Part shown: positions 43,011 through 51,883 of the stretch, piece after piece
How the letters are laid out: every line of letters starts with the position of its first letter
Numbering within the stretch: the first letter of the stretch is position 1
Assembly: GCA_949031345.1 (NCBI GenBank)
Contig: CARNVA010000003.1
Coordinates: 49,317-113,316, forward strand
DNA: 64,000 nt
Direction of reading: 5' to 3'
Source: an uncultured Eubacteriales bacterium
GTDB lineage: Bacteria > Bacillota > Clostridia > Christensenellales > UBA1242
Made by a program: the position numbers and the translations under genes
The notes under the pieces: generated by a model
Databases searched by the model: none
Seen by the model: the letters and a program-made list of their open reading frames with translations, nothing else
Told to the model about the DNA's origin: nothing

Positions 43011-43457
43011 TTATTCATTTATTTTTTCATCACCGCTTAAGTTTTCTATATCAATTTCATTGTCATCTTTATCACAAATTCGCAAGTCTGCTTCTTTGTA
43101 AACTGAAATGAATTTCTTAAGATATTCTCTGCAAGCATTTGCCGCTTCCACCGAGGTAAAAAGATTTAAAGCAAAATCATAATAAAGCGTGCATGTGTCA
43201 TACTTTCTCATTTTTAAAACATAGTAATCTTTCTTTAATGGCGAAGCTTTTTTGATGATATCTTTTCTGTAATATTCAACAAAGCCCTTAAACTCATCAA
43301 TTGACTCAAACACAGGCATCACACAATTCCCCGCCTTTTGCAAATTGCCATAACTATGCTCTAAAAACAGAAGTCCTTGCTTATTTTTTCTTGGCTCTTG
43401 GTCTTTCAAGCAACATTTAAAAGGGTTTTTTACATCGTCATATTTAATGTATTTCAT
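43011..43457 (-). CDS. Hypothetical protein, paralogue A of a tandem pair
   Basis: 148 residues. Starts MKYIKYDDVKNPF and contains MPVFESIDEFKGFVEYY, then FTSVEAANACREYLKKF. The same landmarks occur in the gene upstream (MKKIKYSSIKNF, IPVFESEKEFADYVF, YASEEVAKVCADIL), so the two are diverged tandem duplicates. The C-terminus is acidic. No membrane segment or domain known. The 8-nt gap suggests one mRNA. Confidence 0.78.
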   Translation of the reverse strand: MKYIKYDDVKNPFKCCLKDQEPRKNKQGLLFLEHSYGNLQKAGNCVMPVFESIDEFKGFVEYYRKDIIKKASPLKKDYYVLKMRKYDTCTLYYDFALNLFTSVEAANACREYLKKFISVYKEADLRICDKDDNEIDIENLSGDEKINE

Positions 43458-43465
43458 TTTAATCC

Positions 43466-43954
43466 TTATAATTCTTTTTCATCTTCAGTGGCATTGCCTT
43501 CGTTGTCAACAACGGTGTGTTGGCGGTTGTATTGTTCATTTAAAATATCAGCACAAACTTTGGCAACTTCTTCAGAAGCATAAATACCATCATTAACAGT
43601 CAAATAATCGCCATGTCCTAAATATTGTGAATGTAAAACTGCAAAATACTCACCCTTATACTCTTTTGCTTCAGCAAGCATGTTTCTTCTAAGCTCGTTT
43701 ACCTGCTCATTGATTTCTCTTGAAGCCTGCTTTTTGCATTTATCCATTACAACTTCTTCGCCATAATACCATTTTTCTTCCTCGCTTGCAGTTTCAAAAA
43801 GGTCATTTATAATTTTCTTTTTATCAATATTATCGCTTGCAAAAACATAGTCAGCAAATTCCTTTTCGCTTTCAAAAACTGGAATTTCTTCAACATGTGA
43901 AATGTGACCAATCTTTGAAAAATTTTTAATGCTTGAATATTTAATTTTCTTCAT
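43466..43954 (-). CDS. Hypothetical protein, paralogue B of a tandem pair
   Basis: 162 residues from MKKIKYSSIKNF, preceded by GGGGGAT; an in-frame start 17 codons upstream lacks support. Shares N-terminal and C-terminal landmarks with the next gene (see there) but has an extra helical insert (ETASEEEKWYYGEEVVMDKCKKQ...). Function unknown; soluble. Confidence 0.78.
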   Translation of the reverse strand: MKKIKYSSIKNFSKIGHISHVEEIPVFESEKEFADYVFASDNIDKKKIINDLFETASEEEKWYYGEEVVMDKCKKQASREINEQVNELRRNMLAEAKEYKGEYFAVLHSQYLGHGDYLTVNDGIYASEEVAKVCADILNEQYNRQHTVVDNEGNATEDEKEL

Positions 43955-44042
43955 ATTTATCCCCCTATTTTTTATTATTATAACCCTTTTTAAATAATTT
44001 GTCAATATTAAATTTTGAGTTTATTGTGAAAGTATTATACAT

Positions 44043-44065
44043 AAAAAAGAAGCTTATTCAGCTTC
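44043..44065 (-). terminator. Terminator overlapping the P-ATPase stop codon
   Basis: Minus strand GAAGCT-GAATA-AGCTTC followed by TTTTTT; the hairpin contains the last two sense codons and the TAA. Confidence 0.75.
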
Positions 44066-46708
44066 CTTTTTATTAAATATTTTTTCTCCTCTCTTTTTCT
44101 TCTTAACCACATTTTCAACAGCTTTATAAATTTCACTGAAAATAAACATTCCCGCAGACAAGCCAAATACCACACCCCATTGCATTCCAGACAACTGAAC
44201 AAGAGACAACAGGTCTCTAAGTGGCGTGAATGCAAACAGAGAAAGAAGAGCAAAGCAGAAGGCAAGTGACAACAAAAAGAAGAGATTTTTATGAGGTTTT
44301 GATTTATAGAATGGACTATTTGTTCTCATTGAAGTCAGATAGAACATTTGAACAATATTTAATGTATAGAATGCCATTGTGACAGCAATCTTGTCATTAA
44401 ACATTTTAAGACCAATAACATAAGAGGCGATTACAAGTATTGTTTGAACAATACCCAAAATTACAATAGACCAACCAATACCATTTGAGAAAAGACTCTT
44501 GTTTCTATCACGAGGCGGCTGTTCCATCAAATTGGCTTCAGGTAGCTCGACACCAAGCGCGATTGCAGGCAAACTGTCTGTAATTAAGTTTACAAACAAA
44601 ATTTGTACTGGAAACAAAAACACATATTTTGGAAAAGCAAGTGTGACTATAAACAGTGACAGAAGCTCGGCAAGGTTTGCAGAAAACAGGAATTTGACTG
44701 TTTTTTGAATATTTCCATAGATTTTTCTGCCCTCTTCTACGGCAAGCACAATGGTTGCAAAGTTGTCATCAGTTACAATAATATCAGACACCTCTTTGGC
44801 AACATCGGTGCCAGTTTTTCCCATCCCTATTCCTATACTTGCACGCTTCAAGCTTGGTGCATCGTTTACGCCGTCACCTGTCATAGCAACAACTTTTCCT
44901 GCACGCTTAAAAGCTTCAACAATGCGGACTTTATCTTCAGGACTAACTCTAGCAAATACTGAACAAACTTTAATGCGTTCATCAAGCTCTTCATCTTTCA
45001 TTTTTGAAAGTTGCTCACCCGTGATAACCTCATCCATGCTCTTTGCTAGACCAATTTCCTTTGCAATGGCAAGGGCTGTGTTTGAATAATCGCCGGTAAT
45101 CATAATTGGGCGCATTCCTGCCCTTTTACACTTCTTGACAGCACCTTTTATTTCCTTTCTTGGTGGGTCAATCATGCCCATAAGACCAATGAAGATAAGC
45201 TGTTCTTCTTCAAACTTTTCTTGACCGCAGTTTTTATATGCAAAGCCCATAACTCTAAGCGCTCTGCCACTCATCTCTTCATTGCTTTCAAGAATTTCTG
45301 CCCTATTCTTTTCTGTCAAAGGCATAATTTTGCCATCTTTCAAAATGCGGTTACATCTTGAGAGCAAAATATCTGGGGCACCTTTTGTCAGCATTGTTTT
45401 TCCTTGATATTCACACAAAACTGACATAAGTTTTCTGTTTGAGTCAAAAGGAATTTCATCAATTCTTGTGTAAGTTTTATCTATTTCAAATTTATCTTGC
45501 TTAAGCGTTCTGCCAAGCTCTGTAAGAGCAATTTCGGTTGGGTCGCCAAGTATTTTTCCATTTGAAAGGTTTGTATCATTACATAAAAGCCCAGTCAAAA
45601 CAAGCAGATTTCCAGTTTCATCAAGTTTAAATTTGCCATTTTGAGTTTTTCCATTGAAATACATTGATGTGACTGTCATCTTATTTTGGGTAATTGTGCC
45701 TGTTTTATCTGAACAAATTACTTCACAGCAACCAAGCGTCTCAACAGAGTGCATTTTTCTTACTATCGCCCTCTGCTTTGCAAGTCTCGCAACACCCAAA
45801 CTCATAATTATAGTAATTACTGCAGGCATGCTTTCTGGTATCGCCGCAACAGAGATTGCAACCGCTGTCAAGAAGGCATCCATTACATTAAGTGGCGAAA
45901 TGCAAACCTCGATAATAAAGGTGACAACTGCAATCCCAAGCACAAGAAAAGTAAGCAGTTTTCCAACATCCTTAATGCTTTTTTGAAGAGGTGTCAACTC
46001 TTCTTTAGTCTCTGTAATAACCTTGGCTATCTTTCCAAATTCGGTGTCACTTCCAAGTGCTACAACAACTCCAAGCCCTCTTCCAACATTGACAACTGAA
46101 CCTTTATAAGCCATATTCTTACGCTCGCCAAGCGGTGTGTCATCTTTATATATTCCCTCAGCATTTTTTTCTACATCAAGGCTTTCGCCTGTGAGAGATG
46201 ATTCGTTTATTTTAAGCTGGTGTGCCTCAATAAGTCTCAAATCAGCTGGAACAATTGTGCCCGCCTCTAACAATACAATATCACCAGCTACCAAGTTTTT
46301 AGTGCTGATTTTTTTAAGTGAGCCACCACGCATTACAAAGCACTCTGGCTGCGTAAGTTTGTTTAGCGCTTCAAGTGATTTCTCTGCTTTGTATTCCTGC
46401 GCAACTCCAAAAATAGCATTCATTAAGACAATTGCAAGAATGATTATTCCATCAATAATTTCATTCATGGTTTTTTCAACAATTCCAATCACAATTGATA
46501 CGGCAGCAGCTATCAAAAGAATGATAATCATAAGGTCATGAAATTGTTCGAAGAAACGCCAAACTATTCCATGCTTCTTTTGTTTTGTATCATCATCACT
46601 TTTACGAGTGCGCTCCCTCTGTGTGACATCATCATCACTCAAGCCCTCTGGAGTGACTTTAAAATCTGCAAGTGTTTGATTTATGCTTTTATTATGAAAA
46701 TTCTCCAC
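44054..46708 (-). CDS. Calcium-type P-type ATPase (PMR1/SERCA-like)
   Basis: 884 residues, P2-type. N-terminal cation_ATPase_N domain, actuator motif TGES (173-176), M4 motif PESMP (291-295; SERCA has PEGLP, so the Ca-site Glu is kept), phosphorylation site CSDKTGT (D334), MTGDGVNDAP hinge, M6 NLITDSLPAIALG with the N..TD ligands. Two C-terminal helix pairs complete the 10-TM set. It exports Ca2+ (or Mn2+) at the expense of ATP. The start is GTG (46708), 8 nt after AAGGA. The terminator hairpin overlaps its stop codon. Confidence 0.93.
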   Translation of the reverse strand: MENFHNKSINQTLADFKVTPEGLSDDDVTQRERTRKSDDDTKQKKHGIVWRFFEQFHDLMIIILLIAAAVSIVIGIVEKTMNEIIDGIIILAIVLMNAIFGVAQEYKAEKSLEALNKLTQPECFVMRGGSLKKISTKNLVAGDIVLLEAGTIVPADLRLIEAHQLKINESSLTGESLDVEKNAEGIYKDDTPLGERKNMAYKGSVVNVGRGLGVVVALGSDTEFGKIAKVITETKEELTPLQKSIKDVGKLLTFLVLGIAVVTFIIEVCISPLNVMDAFLTAVAISVAAIPESMPAVITIIMSLGVARLAKQRAIVRKMHSVETLGCCEVICSDKTGTITQNKMTVTSMYFNGKTQNGKFKLDETGNLLVLTGLLCNDTNLSNGKILGDPTEIALTELGRTLKQDKFEIDKTYTRIDEIPFDSNRKLMSVLCEYQGKTMLTKGAPDILLSRCNRILKDGKIMPLTEKNRAEILESNEEMSGRALRVMGFAYKNCGQEKFEEEQLIFIGLMGMIDPPRKEIKGAVKKCKRAGMRPIMITGDYSNTALAIAKEIGLAKSMDEVITGEQLSKMKDEELDERIKVCSVFARVSPEDKVRIVEAFKRAGKVVAMTGDGVNDAPSLKRASIGIGMGKTGTDVAKEVSDIIVTDDNFATIVLAVEEGRKIYGNIQKTVKFLFSANLAELLSLFIVTLAFPKYVFLFPVQILFVNLITDSLPAIALGVELPEANLMEQPPRDRNKSLFSNGIGWSIVILGIVQTILVIASYVIGLKMFNDKIAVTMAFYTLNIVQMFYLTSMRTNSPFYKSKPHKNLFFLLSLAFCFALLSLFAFTPLRDLLSLVQLSGMQWGVVFGLSAGMFIFSEIYKAVENVVKKKKRGEKIFNKKEAE

Positions 46709-46834
46709 TTCATTTTCCTTTTAAATATAAATTATGAATTTTTAACTTTAAATTTGATTGTATAACTTAAATAATATAATTATTAAATTTTATTATATAG
46801 TAATTTTATCATTTTATCAAACAAAAAATGCATT

Positions 46835-47590
46835 TTACCACAAAATAACTGCTGAAACTATGGCAATAATGACAAGATAAATTGAAAAATATTTAAAATT
46901 CAAGTTTTTGGTAAGTTTAAGCATGAATTTAATTGTCAAAATTCCCACAACAAATGCAATCAAAAATGCAAGTGCAAGTCCAAGCCAGTTGACAGAAATT
47001 GTCTCTTTAAAAATCACAAGTTTGACAATTTCCAAAAGCAATGACCCAAACACAATTGGCAGGCTTATAAGAAAGGAAAACTTTGCACAATCTTCCTTAT
47101 TTCCTCCTGCAAGCAACCCAGCCGATATGGTGGTGCCTGAACGCGAAAGACCTGGAAAGATTGCTAGACCTTGAGCAAAGCCTATTATTCCCGCCCTCTT
47201 ATAGTTTATTTCGCCACCTTTTCCACTAAGCTTTTGAGACAAAAATAACAATATTGCACTGCCCAAAAAAGCCACTGGCAGCATAACGCCTTCAAAGGAA
47301 GCAGTAATAAATGGCATAAGCACAATTGCGACTATGCAAGTAATTATGGTTGAAATCACAATTGTCATCGATTGTTTTGAAAATGGATGACGCAGACAAT
47401 AAAAGATTTCCTTTCTCATGACTACCATAAGGGCAAGAAGGGTCGCAACATGCAACATTATGCTTACAAACAGACTGTCTTCAACATTAAAAAGTTTTGA
47501 AAGTAAAACAAGATGTCCGCTTGACGAAATAGGCAAAAATTCACATAACCCCTGCACAAGTCCGAGAAGCACCAGCACCAAAATTGACAT
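46835..47590 (-). CDS. uppP: Undecaprenyl-diphosphatase UppP (BacA)
   Basis: 251 residues from MSILVLVLL with GGGAGG 5 nt upstream; a 12-codon longer start has no SD. Eight or more TM helices. Motif 1 GLVQGLCEFLPISSSGHLVL and motif 2 PGLSRSGTTISAGL. It recycles the undecaprenyl lipid carrier for peptidoglycan synthesis and confers bacitracin resistance. Confidence 0.95.
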   Translation of the reverse strand: MSILVLVLLGLVQGLCEFLPISSSGHLVLLSKLFNVEDSLFVSIMLHVATLLALMVVMRKEIFYCLRHPFSKQSMTIVISTIITCIVAIVLMPFITASFEGVMLPVAFLGSAILLFLSQKLSGKGGEINYKRAGIIGFAQGLAIFPGLSRSGTTISAGLLAGGNKEDCAKFSFLISLPIVFGSLLLEIVKLVIFKETISVNWLGLALAFLIAFVVGILTIKFMLKLTKNLNFKYFSIYLVIIAIVSAVILW

Positions 47591-47730
47591 ATTTCCTCCC
47601 GCTATATAGCTTAAATAAAGCTTCAAATTATTTATATAATCAATTATTAAACATTATGACTAAAATGTGGACTTGCTTTTTTTCATTCTTTTTAAAACAA
47701 GATAAAAAGATTGCAAAAGAATAAAAACAT

Positions 47731-47761
47731 AAAAAAGACGCGTTTTTTTGCGTCTTTTTTG
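47731..47761 (-). terminator. Intrinsic terminator
   Basis: AAAAAAGACGC/GCGTCTTTTTT hairpin after the SIMPL-domain gene. Confidence 0.88.
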
Positions 47762-47776
47762 TCTAAAACTTAATAT

Positions 47777-48625
47777 TTAATTAAATTCAACCAGCACCCT
47801 AGCTTCAATTTCAAGTTTTCCGATAAGGTCAGAAGCTGACATGTCATCCATATAATTTCTGTAAAGGCTGTTGCATGAGTAAACATATTCCTCTTTTACG
47901 CTTACAATTTTAAGGTCATCTCTTCCCAAAACTTTTGCAGCTTTCTCTTTTGAATTTTCAACAGCTGCCATCAAAGCATTGTTGTATTCTTCATCAAGAT
48001 TTGACACTTCATAGATTACATCACTGATGTTTGTAACTCCATTTTCTGTCAACACACTTGCGCACTCTTTCACTTTATCGAGCCCATCAAGTTTGACATC
48101 AAAAGTAATGGTGCTGTAATAACCTATAATATTTCTGCCATAGTCATAGTCATAATTTGGATGGCAATTGAAATGCTTAAGCACAATCTGCTCTTCTTCA
48201 ATTCCAATATCTTTTAAAGCAGCAATCACTTTATCGAAAGAAGCAAAGTTGGCTTCTTTCGCTTTTGCCATTTCACCGTCAAGAGTTTCAATTCTTGCTG
48301 AAATTTTGGCTCTATCTGGTGACAAACTCACCTTTGAATTTCCATACACACAAATTGAAACTTCATTTATTTGTTCAGATAAATCAGTCTTTACATTTGG
48401 CAAGCTTTCTTCCTCGCCTTCAATGATTTCGCCACCAACTTCTTTAGTCTCATCTTCTGCAGTCTCTAAAATTTCCTCTTCGCTTTCATATTCAATCACC
48501 TGTGCGCTTGAAAATTCTTTAACTTCAATTGGTCGCTTTCTATAAGCACTGCTTACTCCACCAACAACAAGCAGACAAACAAGCATAATAATCACGGCCG
48601 ATAATGCAATTCTTTTTCCTTTCAT
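47777..48625 (-). CDS. Membrane-anchored SIMPL (DUF541) domain protein
   Basis: 282 residues from MKGKRIALSAV; GGAGG 5 nt upstream excludes two earlier in-frame starts. One N-terminal TM helix (about 6-25), an acidic spacer (SEEEILETAEDETKEVGGEIIEGEE) and the SIMPL domain: ISVCVYGNSKVSLSPDRAKISARIET, ending in KLEIEARVLVEFN. SIMPL proteins form oligomeric channels or envelope rings; their function is poorly known. A soluble paralogue is encoded nearby (49184-49852). Confidence 0.88.
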   Translation of the reverse strand: MKGKRIALSAVIIMLVCLLVVGGVSSAYRKRPIEVKEFSSAQVIEYESEEEILETAEDETKEVGGEIIEGEEESLPNVKTDLSEQINEVSICVYGNSKVSLSPDRAKISARIETLDGEMAKAKEANFASFDKVIAALKDIGIEEEQIVLKHFNCHPNYDYDYGRNIIGYYSTITFDVKLDGLDKVKECASVLTENGVTNISDVIYEVSNLDEEYNNALMAAVENSKEKAAKVLGRDDLKIVSVKEEYVYSCNSLYRNYMDDMSASDLIGKLEIEARVLVEFN

Positions 48626-48835
48626 TTTTACCTCCAACATTATCGTCTCTCTTTTCATCCAAAATATTTATGAAAACCATAATAAGTCAATAAAACAAAA
48701 TCTTAGACAAATTGTGCCATATTTTTGCAAATTTTAAATATTTTAGACTGTTTCAAGCGTTCACAATCAACTTTTTAACCTGTTCTTTTAGCATTCATGG
48801 TCGAAATTTTCGTTTTTAATCGATTATTTGAGATA

Positions 48836-48869
48836 AAAAAAGCACTCGCATAATTTGCGAGCACTTTTT
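48836..48869 (-). terminator. Probable intrinsic terminator
   Basis: CTCGCA/TGCGAG stem, 2x2 internal loop, A/T-flanked, on the minus strand just after the stop of the small membrane protein. The rest of 48626-48835 shows nothing recognisable. Confidence 0.65.
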
Positions 48870-48878
48870 GCCCCTTTG

Positions 48879-49103
48879 TTAGCAAGGGATAATTCTCATA
48901 ATTCTGCCATTCAAAACCATAAGAATAAGGTCAACAATCCAGATGATGTTCCATCCTAAAAGCAATCTTAAAAGACCAGCGACGATTTTTCCTTCAGAAA
49001 ATCTTGTTGCAACGCCTAAGATAAGTGCTGTGATTGGGATAATAGCAAGGATAATGCTGAGAACTCTTCCAAATCCAAAATAATCTTTTCCTGTTTTTGC
49101 CAT
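48879..49103 (-). CDS. Small membrane protein, TM2-domain-like second helix
   Basis: 74 residues from MAKTGKDYFGFG with AGGAGG 7 nt upstream. Two hydrophobic helices; the second (GLLRLLLGWNIIWIVDLILMVLNGR) resembles the end of TM2-domain proteins. The motif context FGFGRVLSIILAIIPITALI precedes. Function unknown; it lies between two SIMPL genes in the same orientation. Confidence 0.8.
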   Translation of the reverse strand: MAKTGKDYFGFGRVLSIILAIIPITALILGVATRFSEGKIVAGLLRLLLGWNIIWIVDLILMVLNGRIMRIIPC

Positions 49104-49183
49104 GATTATTCCTCCTATGGTCATTATAGCACATTCAAATTTTTATGACAATGATTTTTATGCATTTTAATAAATAATTTTAA

Positions 49184-49852
49184 TTATTTAATTTGCCATT
49201 CTATAGTCACATTTGCCTGAATTTTTATATCATCAACGCTCATATCTCTAAAACTTTCACTGCAAGAAGCTGCACTCTTTGCCAAACATGCTTCTTCAGC
49301 AAAGTCATAGTTTGCACTTCTTGGATAGCTGAAATGCACTTCACCAAAGCTGTGATTGATTGAAAGAATATCTCCAAGTTTTACCCCTGCTGCCGCAGCC
49401 AATGCCTCAGCATCTGATTTTGCTTTTTCAACGGCAGATTTCAACGCATCAGCCTTTGCTTCTTCCGTCTTCTTTGATGTGAAAGAAATGTTAAAACGAG
49501 GCTCGCTTAAAGAGTCCGCAAGGCTTGAAACTACATCTCCAAGAAGTTTGCAATCAAAGTCGAAGCAAATTCTTAAGTTATGTGATGTTTCAAAGCCAAG
49601 AAAGACATCTTTATAATCATTTGCCTTTCCATAAACTCTTCTTTTTTGTGGATGAATGCTGAAATTTTCAGTTTTGATATCTTCAATATCAAGCTTTTTC
49701 ATCTCTGCTTTAATTTTAAGCACCTTTTTGTCAACTTCTTCAAGAGATTTTGAGTAAGATTTGTCAAGAGCTGTAAGCCCAAGTCTCACTTCAATAGTGT
49801 CAGGGCTGACATTTCCCCTTCCTTCTCCAGTCACACGAATAATTTTTTCCAT
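49184..49852 (-). CDS. Soluble SIMPL (DUF541) domain protein
   Basis: 222 residues without a membrane anchor or signal. IIRVTGEGRGNVSPDTIEVRLGL is the family start, with NFSIHPQKRRVYG in the middle and a long helix rich in Ala (EAKADALKSAVEKAKSDAEALAAAAG). The end VDDIKIQANVTIEWQIK completes the fold. Paralogue of the anchored gene at 47777. Having one anchored and one cytoplasmic member suggests related but distinct roles. Confidence 0.9.
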   Translation of the reverse strand: MEKIIRVTGEGRGNVSPDTIEVRLGLTALDKSYSKSLEEVDKKVLKIKAEMKKLDIEDIKTENFSIHPQKRRVYGKANDYKDVFLGFETSHNLRICFDFDCKLLGDVVSSLADSLSEPRFNISFTSKKTEEAKADALKSAVEKAKSDAEALAAAAGVKLGDILSINHSFGEVHFSYPRSANYDFAEEACLAKSAASCSESFRDMSVDDIKIQANVTIEWQIK

Positions 49853-50024
49853 ATATTTCCTCCTTAAATTAAATTCGTTTCAATATTAAGGTCAATCGTC
49901 AATAAAACAATTTAATTTTATCAATTTAAAAAAAGTATGTCAAATAATTGAAGCTCATTTTAAAATATGAAAAAAAAATCTTAAAAGTCACATTTAAAAA
50001 ACTGTAAATTATTAAAAATAAGTT

Positions 50025-50056
50025 AAAAAAAATCCACATAAAATGCGGATTTTTTG
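50025..50056 (-). terminator. Intrinsic terminator
   Basis: AATCC.CAT / ATG.GGATT stem with A and T runs, abutting the stop of the following minus-strand gene. Confidence 0.8.
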
Positions 50057-50554
50057 TTAAGCAACTTTATTAAAATGCAACTCTTTTTTGCCATCAAATA
50101 TATCTTCTCCTAAACTGCAATATATGTCTTTCAAAACAAAATTTTCTTCATTAAACTTATAATAGCAACTATAACGAATTTCAGCTTCTTCGCATATTAA
50201 GTATATCACAACCGCATAATTTGAATTGAAACCTCTTGTAGGCAAAAAGCTTAATGTAAAATCATATGTTTCTTCATTTTCAGAAATAAAAGCACCACTT
50301 ACATTGTCAGGCATAATAAATTCACTTTCTTCATCAAAATTGGAAACAATAACAAAGTTTTCTTCTTCACATTTCCATTGCCCTACCTGATAAAAAGGAG
50401 AAAACTTAAGTTGTTCTTCAATTCTTGGCAGATTCATAAAAAATCGAAAACTTAATATTACAATAGTCAGTCCTATTACAAGACCTATTGCAAGCGAAAT
50501 GATTATAGGGATATACACTGCCCTCATAATATTTTTCTCTTCTTTATTTTCCAT
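50057..50554 (-). CDS. Hypothetical protein with one N-terminal membrane helix
   Basis: 165 residues. Signal-anchor (about 11-36: VYIPIIISLAIGLVIGLTIVIL) and an extracytoplasmic beta-rich domain of 120 residues (VGQWKCEEENFVIVSNFDEESEFIMPD...CYYKFNEENFVLKD). No family identified; the WKCEEEN...Y pattern resembles small membrane lipoprotein-like DUFs. GGAG before the ATG. Confidence 0.78.
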   Translation of the reverse strand: MENKEEKNIMRAVYIPIIISLAIGLVIGLTIVILSFRFFMNLPRIEEQLKFSPFYQVGQWKCEEENFVIVSNFDEESEFIMPDNVSGAFISENEETYDFTLSFLPTRGFNSNYAVVIYLICEEAEIRYSCYYKFNEENFVLKDIYCSLGEDIFDGKKELHFNKVA

Positions 50555-50650
50555 AAATCTCCTTCAAACAACTATATTATACTGCATTTATACTATATTA
50601 ACAACTATTTTATTTGATTGCTATTTAATACTAAGACTTTTTTTAATTTT

Positions 50651-51037
50651 TCAATCATTAAAAACAAGCCAACCAGCCCCAAAACTCTTTTTAACTGGCA
50701 TTGGTTCTATTCTTTCTAACTGTTCCAGCCAAATAAGCGTGCAATATTTTTTGTTTAGCGTGCCCTGCCAATCTTGAAACTTATCAGTCCCTATTTCTCT
50801 GCCATACTTTATTCTTATTTCTTCAACAATGGTTGGTGTGAGTTTAAATTGCTCTACTCTTGCAGCCACTGCTTTTGCCGTCACAGCCTTACCAGTTTCT
50901 TTAAGATAAATCACATCTCCTACATTAACACGATTGTATGGTGCGGTTTTATTCATTGACCAGCGACTTTCTATCGTCTTTTCGCCTGACAAAACCATAT
51001 TAAAGAAAGGCTGTCTTAATATCGCGATATGTTTCAT
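50651..51037 (-). CDS. ASCH-domain protein
   Basis: 128 residues. RQPFFNMVLSGEKTIESRW is the characteristic ASCH start, followed by VGDVIYLKETGK and a C-terminal DWQGTLNKKYCTLIWLEQLERIEP. ASCH proteins (beta-barrel related to PUA) bind RNA or act as nucleoside amidohydrolases. Substrate not deducible. GGTGA SD. Confidence 0.88.
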   Translation of the reverse strand: MKHIAILRQPFFNMVLSGEKTIESRWSMNKTAPYNRVNVGDVIYLKETGKAVTAKAVAARVEQFKLTPTIVEEIRIKYGREIGTDKFQDWQGTLNKKYCTLIWLEQLERIEPMPVKKSFGAGWLVFND

Positions 51038-51129
51038 AAATTCACCATTCCAAATTTTGTTATTCTTTTTCTTAAGCCCTCAAGCATATTCGCTGGTGAC
51101 TTTGGAATATAACTTTTTAATTTTTATAT

Positions 51130-51159
51130 AAAAAATCCATTTAAAATAAATGGATTTTA
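51130..51159 (-). terminator. Intrinsic terminator
   Basis: AAATCCATTTA / TAAATGGATTT stem followed on the minus strand by T; overlaps the stop of the GNAT gene. Confidence 0.75.
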
Positions 51160-51639
51160 TTTTAAATATTTTATGTATTTATGCATTGTGCATCTGCATG
51201 GCTTGCTTCCACAATCTTTGCAATAATAGTCAGGATATTTTTCTCCCCAATAACTTGCAACAGAATATTGTTCATCAAAGCCAAAACTTTCAAGAAGTTT
51301 TTTGGCATTGCAATGACCTAAAACATCTATGGCTTCACATTCAACTTTTTCAAATTGCTCTTTATCAAGAGAAGAAAGAAGGTCGCTGAGCAAATCTGTT
51401 CCATAGCCTTTCTTTTGATAATTTGGTCGCAAAATAATATAATCAATAAAGCATATTTTCTCATCTTCTTTATGCCAAACTAAAGCACCGATAAGCTTAT
51501 CATCTTCTTCAGCAATTCTGGCGTTGTATTTATCCAAATTGTTTCCAACATCCTCGATATTTGCACCTTCGCCCCACTGCTCTATTTGTAGATAATCTAA
51601 ATCATTTTTATATTTTTCTTTATAGTTTACTATTTGCAT
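51157..51639 (-). CDS. GNAT acetyltransferase with Cys-rich tail
   Basis: 160 residues. GNAT core: DKLIGALVWHKEDEKICFIDYIILRPNYQKKGYGTDLLSDLL (motif A QKKGYGT) and ECEAIDVLGHCNAKKLLESFGF. The C-terminus YYCKDCGSKPCRCTMHKYIKYL contains C-x2-C-x4-C-x-C, a possible metal-binding knuckle not found in ordinary GNATs. Substrate unknown. 10 nt downstream of the next small gene. Confidence 0.85.
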   Translation of the reverse strand: MQIVNYKEKYKNDLDYLQIEQWGEGANIEDVGNNLDKYNARIAEEDDKLIGALVWHKEDEKICFIDYIILRPNYQKKGYGTDLLSDLLSSLDKEQFEKVECEAIDVLGHCNAKKLLESFGFDEQYSVASYWGEKYPDYYCKDCGSKPCRCTMHKYIKYLK

Positions 51640-51649
51640 AAACGCCCCT

Positions 51650-51868
51650 TTATGAAATCAAAATTGCATAAAGCTTTGTCGCTTCATCATTTGAAAAGCC
51701 CAAGTCTTTTAAAAGATTGATTGAAGTGATAAACCCAATATAATTAAAAGAGTCAGGAATTTCTAAAATATTCATAATGCTTGTGTATAATTTTGTCTTT
51801 GACAAATCTTCTGCAAGATATTTTTTGCATCTTTGTTTTAAGTGAAATAAAATTTCTTCTTTATTCAT
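51650..51868 (-). CDS. Small hypothetical protein
   Basis: 72 residues from MNKEEILFHLKQRCKK; an in-frame GTG four codons upstream lies within the AGGTGG Shine-Dalgarno and is disfavoured. Helical; no motif. Closely spaced with the GNAT gene (10 nt) and the transglutaminase-like gene (15 nt), so probably one operon. Confidence 0.7.
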   Translation of the reverse strand: MNKEEILFHLKQRCKKYLAEDLSKTKLYTSIMNILEIPDSFNYIGFITSINLLKDLGFSNDEATKLYAILIS

Positions 51869-51883
51869 AAATAAAACCACCTA

